Of a stretch of 38,619 nucleotides of DNA, positions 18,716 through 27,070 are shown piece by piece. The first letter of the stretch is position 1. Each line of letters opens with the position of its first letter. Position numbers and translations under genes: made by a program. This DNA comes from Candidatus Dadabacteria bacterium (lineage in GTDB: Bacteria > Desulfobacterota_D > UBA1144 > Nemesobacterales > CSP1-2), in contig JAHFBK010000005.1 of assembly GCA_023250035.1 (NCBI GenBank), forward strand, positions 1 to 38,619, given 5' to 3'. Below the pieces are notes generated by a model. It was given only the letters and a program-made list of their open reading frames with translations, was not told where the DNA came from and searched no databases.

Positions 18716-21235
18716 ATGAATTATTCTCCGAATATTTTTATTAAAAAATACTTCAAGATTATAGCCCTTATAATAGTCATATTCTCCGCTTTTATATCTA
18801 TTTATAGTTTAATTCAAGCAGTAAAGTGGATAGAAAGACCCTTTCCAGGTTTCTTACTTTATAGAAATTTAATAGTCGCTGAAGTTAGCCTGTCTCATTG
18901 GACGGGCTATAAAGGCGATTTAAAGTCTTACGATAAAATAGTAGATTTAGATGGGAGAATGATCTCCTCAGCAGATGAGGTTTACAGTATTGTTACTAAT
19001 GAACCGATTAGCACCCCAATAAATTATACTATCTCTAGGGGTAATAGGCTTATTACCCTGACTATTCCCACCATGAAATTTGAATTGGTTGATTTCCTCC
19101 TAATATTTGGTGCAGTGTATTTTGTTGGAGTAGTTTTCCTTATAATTGGGATTTTAGTTTACTATTTAAAACCCAATCTAGATTCTAGCAAAGTTTTCCT
19201 AATGGCTTGTTTCTCAATCGGGTTCTGGTTTATATCAATATTTGATACTCAGTCTACATATTCACTTTATAATATTCCATTTCTAGGTTTAGTTATTGCC
19301 CCAGCTTTTTTTATTCATTTAGCGTTTGTATTTCCCTCTAAGAAGAAAGATCACTCGATTATTCTGTTTTCTTATTTGCTCTGTTTTCTATTAGTTATAT
19401 TACACAAATTATATTTTAATTCTCAAAATATCTGGGTAAGGGCGGAGAGGTTATTCTGGCTATATGTGCTTTTTAGTGCATCAATATTTCTAATTTCTAT
19501 AATAATAACCTACCTTAAGTCGAGTTTTGCATTAGATAAACAGAGGGCCCAAGTAATATTAGTAGGATCGTTCATGGGTTTCTTTCTCCCCGCTCTTGGT
19601 GCGGTTATACTTGTTCTATTTAGATTTAGTAATCTTAACAACTTAGCCATACCTGTTATATTTTTCCCAATCTCAGTGGCATATGCTATTGTGAAGCACA
19701 AGCTCTTTGATATAGATGTAATTATTAAAAAGACTCTAGTTTATGGAAGCTTAACGGGAGTAGTAGTTGGGGTTTTCGGTTTAATGGTAATTGCTTTTAA
19801 CGTAGCTTTTGCTAATTATGGCGGTTGGAGGAATCCATTATTCTTTATAATATTAAGTGTTTTTCTTGTTATTGCTTTAAATCCCCTTAAAAATCGGATC
19901 CAGGACTTGATAGACTTAACATTCTTTAGAAAAAGATATGACTATCGTAGAACTATTGAAGAGATGAGTTCTACTCTGACCTCTCTTCTTAATCTTGATG
20001 AAATCGCTGATAAGGTTATTAATTCTGTTGAGCAAACTATGTTTTCAAATTCTGTATCTCTTATTATTTTGAATGAAAGCTCTGGAGCTTACCAAATCTA
20101 TGCTACAAGTGGAAATCCTGGTGGTGTAAGTGGACCCGTGATTAAAGAAGATTGTGAGTTAATCAGCTTACTAAACAGATCCAAAAAAGAGATTTTCAAA
20201 GAGGATTTGATTGCTGATGAAAGATATATAGTACATAAAGACGAACTTATGAAAGTCTTTAACAATTTTAATGCCGCTTTATTTATTCCTCTGTTTTTTA
20301 AGGAACAGCTAATAGGTATCTTATCTTTGGGTGAAAAGAAATCTGGTCTTCTCTATACTTCTGAGGATATAAAATTACTTCGTATTCTTGCTAATCAGAG
20401 TGCGATAGCTATTGAAAATGCCTTTGCTTATAAATTAGTTGAGGATTATGCGAAAAAATTGGAGGGGGCTAATAAAGAGCTTAGAGAAACTCAGGCACAG
20501 CTTATTCAATCAGAAAAGATGTCGGCAGTAGGACAGCTTGCAGCAGGGATTGCACACGAGATTCGTAATCCACTGAATATTATAGAGGGTGCAAGATATT
20601 ATTTATCTCAAATGATAAGCGGAGAAAATTCTAAGATTATAGGAGAGTATCTGGATTATATTAAAAGCGAGATTGATCGAACAAACCGTTTGATTGATAA
20701 CCTACTTAAATTCTCGAAAGTGGGGCCCCAGCATTTTGAGCTAGTAGATATAAACAACATCCTTGAGGACACTCTGACTCTCTTGAGAAAGCAGCTATCT
20801 GATAATAATATCAGACTTATAACAAACTTTAACTACCAGATTCCAAAAATCATGGGTGATCTAAATCAACTCTGGCAGGTCTTTATTAACATTTTAATAA
20901 ATGCTATTCAGGCAATGCCTCAATATGGAGAACTCCGAATCGATACGGGGCTTTATTACGGAAACCAAGACCGCATATTCATAAGCTTTAAAGATACAGG
21001 CTTAGGGATAGACGAGAAGGATCTTCCAAAGATTTTTAATCCCTTTTTCACAACGAAAGACATAGGAACAGGGCTTGGTCTTTCTATAAGCTATAAAATA
21101 GTTGAAGAGCATAAGGGAAGAATTATAGTAAGCAGTGAGAAGGGAAGAGGCAGCATCTTTATTTTAGAACTTCCTGTTAGTTACAGTAACAAGGGAGGAG
21201 AGGATGACCGAGAACAAAAGAGTCTTAGTAGTTGA
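18716..21235 (+). CDS. Membrane sensor histidine kinase (PDZ-like extracytoplasmic segment, multi-TM region, GAF, HisKA, HATPase_c)
   Basis: AAGIAHEIRNPLNIIEGARYYL H-box; INILINAIQAMP N-box; DTGLGIDEKDLPKIFNPFFTTKDIGTGLGLSI; GAF-like LRILANQSAIAIENA. Confidence 0.9.
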   Translation: MNYSPNIFIKKYFKIIALIIVIFSAFISIYSLIQAVKWIERPFPGFLLYRNLIVAEVSLSHWTGYKGDLKSYDKIVDLDGRMISSADEVYSIVTNEPISTPINYTISRGNRLITLTIPTMKFELVDFLLIFGAVYFVGVVFLIIGILVYYLKPNLDSSKVFLMACFSIGFWFISIFDTQSTYSLYNIPFLGLVIAPAFFIHLAFVFPSKKKDHSIILFSYLLCFLLVILHKLYFNSQNIWVRAERLFWLYVLFSASIFLISIIITYLKSSFALDKQRAQVILVGSFMGFFLPALGAVILVLFRFSNLNNLAIPVIFFPISVAYAIVKHKLFDIDVIIKKTLVYGSLTGVVVGVFGLMVIAFNVAFANYGGWRNPLFFIILSVFLVIALNPLKNRIQDLIDLTFFRKRYDYRRTIEEMSSTLTSLLNLDEIADKVINSVEQTMFSNSVSLIILNESSGAYQIYATSGNPGGVSGPVIKEDCELISLLNRSKKEIFKEDLIADERYIVHKDELMKVFNNFNAALFIPLFFKEQLIGILSLGEKKSGLLYTSEDIKLLRILANQSAIAIENAFAYKLVEDYAKKLEGANKELRETQAQLIQSEKMSAVGQLAAGIAHEIRNPLNIIEGARYYLSQMISGENSKIIGEYLDYIKSEIDRTNRLIDNLLKFSKVGPQHFELVDINNILEDTLTLLRKQLSDNNIRLITNFNYQIPKIMGDLNQLWQVFINILINAIQAMPQYGELRIDTGLYYGNQDRIFISFKDTGLGIDEKDLPKIFNPFFTTKDIGTGLGLSISYKIVEEHKGRIIVSSEKGRGSIFILELPVSYSNKGGEDDREQKSLSS

Positions 21236-23108
21236 CGACGAGCATTTGATTCTAAAAATAATCTCAGACATCCTCACAAAAGAGGGTTATGAGGTAAAAA
21301 CTGCTTTTAATTTTGACAAGGCACTTAAGCTTCTAAAGGAATATTCCTTCCATGTTGTTCTTACCGATATCCGAATGCCCGAAAAAAATGGGATAGACCT
21401 TCTAGAGAAAATCCGGACTTTTGATTCAAATATGCCTGTCATTCTTATGACGGGGTTTGCTTCTCTTGAAACCGCGGTAAAAGCAGTCCAGCATGGAGCA
21501 TTTGATTATCTCACAAAACCCCTAGATTATGATAAGCTCAAAAATGTAACAAAACATGCAGTCGAGAGATATGAGCTTCTGCAAGAAAACAGTCGACTTG
21601 TACGGGAACTTCAGGAACTAAATGCAAGTCTTGAACTCAAGGTTAGAGAAAGAACACGAGATCTCGGGAATATACTAAACAGCACTCACGAAAGCATAGT
21701 AACTATGGATAAAGACCTGATTATAAAAAGTGTAAACCCAAAAACTGTGAATATCTTTGGTGAGGCGTGCATTGGACGAAAAATCGGTGATTTTATAGAA
21801 GGTATTAACTATGACTCTATTATTCCCAAAATACTGGCTGATCCCTCTTACAGCACAAAGCACGAGGTGAAATATGGAGATAAATTTTTAGAGATCACTC
21901 TTTCTCCTCTTATTGATTTTGAAACAGGCAACATATTTGGTGTGATGGCTGTTACTGAAGATGTCACAGAGAAAAAGAAATTAGAGGCACAACTGATTCA
22001 ATCTGCTAAAATGTCTGCTGTAGGGCAGCTTGGAGCAGGGATTGCACATGAGTTTGGTAATGTTCTCTCAGTAATTGTGAGTTATACGAGCTTTGCCATG
22101 TCGAGAACCAGCATTGAGCGGATTAGAAAAGACTTAGAGGTTGTAGAAAAAGCTTCAAATAGAGCGATGGATACCGTGAGGAACTTACTTTCTTTCTCAA
22201 GACAAAAGGAGGAGAAATTTCAGCTTGCCTTGATAGAGGAAGTGATAGAAGATACGCTTTCTCTCATAGAGCATTTTTTTCAATCAGAGGGGGTAAAGAT
22301 TCTACATCATTACGGAAAGATTCCTCCTATAAGAATGAGTGTAGGTGAGATTCAGCAGGTTATACTCAATATGGCAATGAATTCAAAGCATGCAATGCCT
22401 AAAGGAGGTGTGATTGCAATAAGCACTGAGTTAGAGGGTGATTATGTAAAAATAGATTTCTCAGATACCGGGATTGGAATTCCGAAAAAAAATCTAGCTA
22501 GGATTTTTGAGCCGTTTTTTACAACAAAAGGAAGCGGTGGGAGCAGTGGAACGCCTGGCACTGGACTTGGACTCTCTGTGACTTATGCAATAGTTAAGAG
22601 GCATGGGGGGCGAATAGATGTTGACAGTGAGGTTGGAAAAGGGACAACATTTACAATACGGCTTCCAAATATTCAAAGCCTCTCCGATTGGACTAAAAGC
22701 GATTCGCTATACAAGGACGACAATAAGGTCCTACAAACAAAAAGAAAGGGAAACATTCTTATAGTAGATGATGAAGAGTTTGTCTGTGAGATACTTAGGG
22801 AATCCCTTTCGAGTGTCGGTCATAATGTTGTTATGGCAAATAACGGGGAGGCCGCCATAGAGCTTGTAAAAAGAAATCACTTTGAGATCGTCTTTCTTAA
22901 TTTAACAATGCCTGGAAAGAATGGTCTTGATGTGCTTAGGGAAATAAAGATTTTGGATCCAAGTTCAGTCGTTGTAATTATAAGTGGAAGGATAGAGGAA
23001 GATATATCAAATAAAGTAATTGCTGAAGGCGCATTTTCTTTCATACGCAAACCTTTTACAGTACCTCAAGTTTATAGTACCGTAGCGAGTATTTTGGGGG
23101 CTGAATAA
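21204..23108 (+). CDS. Hybrid histidine kinase, REC-PAS-HisKA-HATPase-REC; second REC lacks the phospho-acceptor Asp
   Basis: REC1 VVLTDIRMPEKNGIDLL; kinase GAGIAHEFGNVLSVI, DTGIGIPKKNLARIFEPFFTTKG; REC2 NILIVDDEEFV...IVFLNLTMPGKNGLDVL. Overlaps the preceding kinase ORF by 32 nt with its own SD. Confidence 0.92.
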   Translation: MTENKRVLVVDDEHLILKIISDILTKEGYEVKTAFNFDKALKLLKEYSFHVVLTDIRMPEKNGIDLLEKIRTFDSNMPVILMTGFASLETAVKAVQHGAFDYLTKPLDYDKLKNVTKHAVERYELLQENSRLVRELQELNASLELKVRERTRDLGNILNSTHESIVTMDKDLIIKSVNPKTVNIFGEACIGRKIGDFIEGINYDSIIPKILADPSYSTKHEVKYGDKFLEITLSPLIDFETGNIFGVMAVTEDVTEKKKLEAQLIQSAKMSAVGQLGAGIAHEFGNVLSVIVSYTSFAMSRTSIERIRKDLEVVEKASNRAMDTVRNLLSFSRQKEEKFQLALIEEVIEDTLSLIEHFFQSEGVKILHHYGKIPPIRMSVGEIQQVILNMAMNSKHAMPKGGVIAISTELEGDYVKIDFSDTGIGIPKKNLARIFEPFFTTKGSGGSSGTPGTGLGLSVTYAIVKRHGGRIDVDSEVGKGTTFTIRLPNIQSLSDWTKSDSLYKDDNKVLQTKRKGNILIVDDEEFVCEILRESLSSVGHNVVMANNGEAAIELVKRNHFEIVFLNLTMPGKNGLDVLREIKILDPSSVVVIISGRIEEDISNKVIAEGAFSFIRKPFTVPQVYSTVASILGAE

Positions 23109-23272
23109 TGAGAAAGGACTCGAATCTGCTATTTCAGGAAAAACTATAGAAGACCTCAGTTGGGCGACCTGCCGTTCGGCTGAGTTCACAACGAAGCCGG
23201 ATCGTTCTACAATATTTAAGCATAAAACAATAATCGTATAACTTATTTTAAGATGAATTAAAGGAGAAAATT

Positions 23273-25402
23273 ATGTCTGAAGAAAAAAGAAACCGCTTAG
23301 CGAATGAAACTAGTTCGTATTTAAGAAGCGCGAGTCAACAGCCTGTAGACTGGTATCCTTGGTGTGAAGAGGCTTTCCAGAAAGCAAAAGAATTAGGCCG
23401 TCCTGTTCTCCTAGATATTGGTGCTGTATGGTGCCACTGGTGCCATGTTATTGACAGGGAAAGTTATGAAGATGAAGAGATTGCAAAAATAATCAACGCG
23501 AATTTTATCGCAATAAAAGTGGATCGGGATGAAAGACCAGATGTTGATAGAAGATACCAGCAGGCGATAAGCGCTCTTACAGGTCAAGGTGGCTGGCCTC
23601 TTACTGGATTTATGACACCGGAAGGAAAGGTATTTTTTGGGGGCACCTATTTCCCTCCAAGGGATACTCAAAACCTACCTTCTTTTCGTAATGTGCTCAA
23701 TAGGGTTATTGATTATTACAGAAAAAATCAAGGGGCTGTCATTTCCGAGTCAAATAAAATCTACCAAGCGCTTTTGCTAGCAAATCAATTTGAGTCATCC
23801 CCTGGCGAGCTTAACATTCTCTTAGTCGATAGAGCAATTGAAAATATGATGGATTCATTCGACTCGGTAAATGGCGGGTTCGGAGTTGCGCCGAAATTCC
23901 CGCATTCTGGAGCAATAGAACTATTACTTGTTCGTTACCTTGAAACCAAAGACGAAGAGCTCTTACACATTATTGATAAAACACTCACAAAAAGTGCAAA
24001 AGGAGGGATGTATGACCAGATTGGAGGCGGATTCCATCGCTATTCTGTAGATGCTCAATGGATCGTTCCTCACTTTGAGAAGATGTCCTATGACAACTCC
24101 GAACATTTAAAAACCTGTCTTATAGCATATCAGGTTACAGGTAACGATTTTTTCCGTCGCATAGCAGAAGGAATTATAGGTTTTGTGATGGATGTTCTTT
24201 CTGACCAAGAAAATGGAGGGTTTTATGGAAGTCAGGATCCTGATATTGACCTTCACGACGATGGTGATTACTTCACATGGACAAACGAGGAGGTAGAAGA
24301 TGCTCTTAGTTCTGAGGAGGCCAAGGTTATATCTCTTTATTACAATATCTACTCACGAGGCGAGATGAAGCACAATCCTGCGAAGAATCTTCTTTTTATT
24401 GATATGGAATCAGAAGAGATTGCAAGATGGCTTGATATTTCTAATGAGAAAGTGAGAGAGTTAATAGAATCTGGAAAGAGTCGTCTTTTTGAAGCACGAA
24501 AAAGAAGACCTTCTCCATATGTAGATAATATACTTTATACAAATTGGAACGCCATGATGGTTTCAGCTTTTCTTCTAGCTTACAAGGTTCTAGGAGATGA
24601 AGGAGCAAGGGATTTAGCCATAAAGACTCTAGATTTTCTACTTAGAAACTGCTTTGAAGAAGGAATAGGTTTTTATCACACCTATTTTGATGGACAAGCA
24701 AAAGTCGTCGGGTTTCTTGATGATCAAGTAAAAATGGGAATTGCATGTCTAGATGCTTACGAGACCTCAGGAAATGGTTTTTATTTTGAAAAGGCAATTA
24801 ATCTGGCTAATTTGGTCACACAGAAATTCTATGATGAAAGAAACGGGGGATTCTTTGATATAGAAGAGACTGATGATAGAGCAGTCATTTTAAAGAATCG
24901 TTTTAAGCCAATTCAGGATGACCCAATACCGTCACCCAACGCAAGCGCCGCAGCCTTTTTCGACAGATTATACTATCTAACAGACGATTATCGTTATCGA
25001 GAATATTCAGAGAATACACTAATGTATTTTAGTGGAGTAGCTGAGAAGTTAGGTCTTTACGCAGCCACTTACTTTCTTTCTTTACATAATCACGTGAAGC
25101 ATCCACCTCAGGTTGTTATTGTTGGTGAAAGGGATGATCAAAGGGTAGACGAACTTCTAAGAACTGCATGGGCGATTTACACACCGCATAAAATCGTTAT
25201 TCAGATAAACTCATCTAATGGTGAACTAGGGAACCTATCTCGAACTATCCAGGAAATATCAAAATTAAAATCACCTGTTGCTTGCGTCTGTGCTGGTACC
25301 AGATGCGCGGAGCCTATTAATGATCCAAACGTACTCGCTGAGACTATAAGAACTTTTGGAATTAGTTCAATCGAAAAGCCTATCACTACCTTAAATTGTT
25401 GA
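23273..25402 (+). CDS. Thioredoxin-like DUF255 (YyaL/SSP411) family protein
   Basis: NRLANETSSYLRSASQQPVDWYPWCEEAFQKA...AVWCHWCHVIDRESYEDEEIA...GQGGWPLTGFMTPEGKVFFGGTYFPP. Confidence 0.93.
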   Translation: MSEEKRNRLANETSSYLRSASQQPVDWYPWCEEAFQKAKELGRPVLLDIGAVWCHWCHVIDRESYEDEEIAKIINANFIAIKVDRDERPDVDRRYQQAISALTGQGGWPLTGFMTPEGKVFFGGTYFPPRDTQNLPSFRNVLNRVIDYYRKNQGAVISESNKIYQALLLANQFESSPGELNILLVDRAIENMMDSFDSVNGGFGVAPKFPHSGAIELLLVRYLETKDEELLHIIDKTLTKSAKGGMYDQIGGGFHRYSVDAQWIVPHFEKMSYDNSEHLKTCLIAYQVTGNDFFRRIAEGIIGFVMDVLSDQENGGFYGSQDPDIDLHDDGDYFTWTNEEVEDALSSEEAKVISLYYNIYSRGEMKHNPAKNLLFIDMESEEIARWLDISNEKVRELIESGKSRLFEARKRRPSPYVDNILYTNWNAMMVSAFLLAYKVLGDEGARDLAIKTLDFLLRNCFEEGIGFYHTYFDGQAKVVGFLDDQVKMGIACLDAYETSGNGFYFEKAINLANLVTQKFYDERNGGFFDIEETDDRAVILKNRFKPIQDDPIPSPNASAAAFFDRLYYLTDDYRYREYSENTLMYFSGVAEKLGLYAATYFLSLHNHVKHPPQVVIVGERDDQRVDELLRTAWAIYTPHKIVIQINSSNGELGNLSRTIQEISKLKSPVACVCAGTRCAEPINDPNVLAETIRTFGISSIEKPITTLNC

Positions 25403-25447
25403 GGCACAGTAACTTCTCTCTGTTATAATATTTAGAACTATTAGTTT

Positions 25448-25582
25448 ATGGGAAAGGAAGGTCCTGTAATAAATAAAGAAAATGATATTTACGTATGTCC
25501 AAGCTGCCGCAAGCTTCTAATTAGGATTGGTTGTCATGCTATGCGCAAGTACTGTGGATACCAGGAAGAATGTGGAGACTAA
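25448..25582 (+). CDS. Small Cys-rich putative zinc-binding protein (44 aa; absent from the supplied ORF track)
   Basis: MGKEGPVINKENDIYVCPSCRKLLIRIGCHAMRKYCGYQEECGD*; CxxC plus C/H-rich tail; no strong SD. Confidence 0.45.
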   Translation: MGKEGPVINKENDIYVCPSCRKLLIRIGCHAMRKYCGYQEECGD

Positions 25583-25681
25583 CTAGTGTTTCGTGACTTC
25601 GTCGTGAGCTCAGTCGAACGATTCGGTTCACAAAAAACGACCCACAATCCGCAATACACGAATCACGAATTAAGTAAGATA

Positions 25682-26020
25682 ATGGACTTTTTCTTTAGGA
25701 TTTATGTGGATAAAGAAGAAATTTATTCGGGTGATCTGACCGAAGTCCCGGAGAGATTCCGAAAAGGTATAAAAGAGGCTCTTAGTGATTGGTCTGATTC
25801 TTTGGGTAAAAGAGGATTAAATGAGTTAGTTTATTCCCTATTTACCTGGTATAACGATAAGGGTGAGTATTGTGAGAAGTGTGACAAATGGGCTGAAGAA
25901 TCAAATTGCCAGTATTGTGGAGGAGAATTAAAAGAGCGGTTTGTGTATGAACGAAATAAAAAGCTGAATTTACTCTTAACCTGTGTCGGTATTATTTCTA
26001 GGGTTGAAGTTTCTAAGTAA
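25682..26020 (+). CDS. Hypothetical protein with zinc-ribbon-like CxxC...CxxC
   Basis: MDFFFRIYVDKEEIYSGDLTEVPERFRKGIKEAL...EYCEKCDKWAEESNCQYCGGELKERF. Confidence 0.55.
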   Translation: MDFFFRIYVDKEEIYSGDLTEVPERFRKGIKEALSDWSDSLGKRGLNELVYSLFTWYNDKGEYCEKCDKWAEESNCQYCGGELKERFVYERNKKLNLLLTCVGIISRVEVSK

Positions 26021-26080
26021 TTTTTGGTAACTATATTGGCCACGAATTAACACGAATGAACACGGATGAAAAGAAAATAT

Positions 26081-26110
26081 TGTAGGGGCGACCGGCCGGT
26101 CGCCCCTACA
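26081..26110. repeat. Perfect 30-bp palindrome (TGTAGGGGCGACC family)
   Basis: tgtaggggcgaccgg ccggtcgcccctaca. Confidence 0.95.
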
Positions 26111-26196
26111 GAAGGGAAAGATATAATGGGAGATTGTAAGATTCGAGAAGCGGCGGAAGCCTTATTGTTTCTATAATGTGTTTAGAGAGTCTTGTT

Positions 26197-26481
26197 ATGA
26201 AGCTAGAAGTTAAAGGTCAGATATATCCAAAGGTTTGGGATATAGCAGAAGGTGTGAGAATACTAAGAGAAGAAAGAAAGATTGTGAATATTGGCGGAGG
26301 CACTGTGGGATTTACGGTTTATGAAGTGAAGCTTCCGGATGCCACAAAAAAGGAGGGTAAGTTTTTGATTACACCTCAGGGAATAAGGCTTTATTATTAT
26401 CCAGGTAATCAATACGAAATTGGCTATCTAATTTCGGAGCTCGATGAGGACCGGCTTGTAAAAAGGGTTTTTAAAAAGTAG
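26197..26481 (+). CDS. Hypothetical protein
   Basis: MKLEVKGQIYPKVWDIAEGVRILREERKIVNIGGGTVGFTVYEVKLPDATKKEGKFL; ends 8 nt before the DUF192 gene. Confidence 0.5.
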   Translation: MKLEVKGQIYPKVWDIAEGVRILREERKIVNIGGGTVGFTVYEVKLPDATKKEGKFLITPQGIRLYYYPGNQYEIGYLISELDEDRLVKRVFKK

Positions 26482-26489
26482 GAAATCCA

Positions 26490-26915
26490 ATGATAAAGCA
26501 ACTTATTTTGTTCTTAGTTTTAGTTCTAGCTGAAACTGGTTTGGATTCTTATTTGATAACGCTACCTAACGATGTAAAGATAGAAGCTGAGGTAGCGAAG
26601 GACAAGCAGAAAGGACTTCAAGGAAGAAAAGCTCTCTGTTCTAACTGTGGAATGATTTTTATATATGATAGGGAAGCATTTCCTAGTTTCTGGATGAAAG
26701 ATACATTAATTGAACTAGCTATACTATGGATTGATAGTGATGGAATAATTGTCCATATTGTGAACGCTAAACCCTGTGTTGGAAAACAAAATCCCTATTC
26801 TGAATGCAAGGTTTATACACCACTTCGTCCTGCGATATATGTGCTTGAAGTGAACCCTAAGGATGCAACCGGGGTCGAATTAGGAACGAAGATAAAAATT
26901 GAGCCCCCTCTTTAA
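26490..26915 (+). CDS. DUF192 family protein with signal peptide
   Basis: Hydrophobic N-terminus; KDKQKGLQGRKALCSNCGMIFIYDREAFPSFWMKDTLIELAILWIDSDGIIVHI...YVLEVNPKDA. Confidence 0.85.
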   Translation: MIKQLILFLVLVLAETGLDSYLITLPNDVKIEAEVAKDKQKGLQGRKALCSNCGMIFIYDREAFPSFWMKDTLIELAILWIDSDGIIVHIVNAKPCVGKQNPYSECKVYTPLRPAIYVLEVNPKDATGVELGTKIKIEPPL

Positions 26916-27070
26916 AAATCATCTTTGGTTTAATTTGTAAAAATTCTAAACAAGTATTATGATAATTTAAATAGCATTCGATATTATCAGATTCTACTTA
27001 GCAACTTATTCTTTTGAAATTTGATTTAGAAAGGGTAGGGGTTAGTATAAAACTTTGATTAAGGATTAAC

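Noticed and set aside
23150-23200. Possible regulatory RNA upstream of the DUF255 gene (cagttgggcgacctgccgttcggctgagttcac)
   Set aside because: Looks like a copy of a CGAAC/TTCGGCTGAG-type repeat fragment also seen near 25605; no known riboswitch signature.
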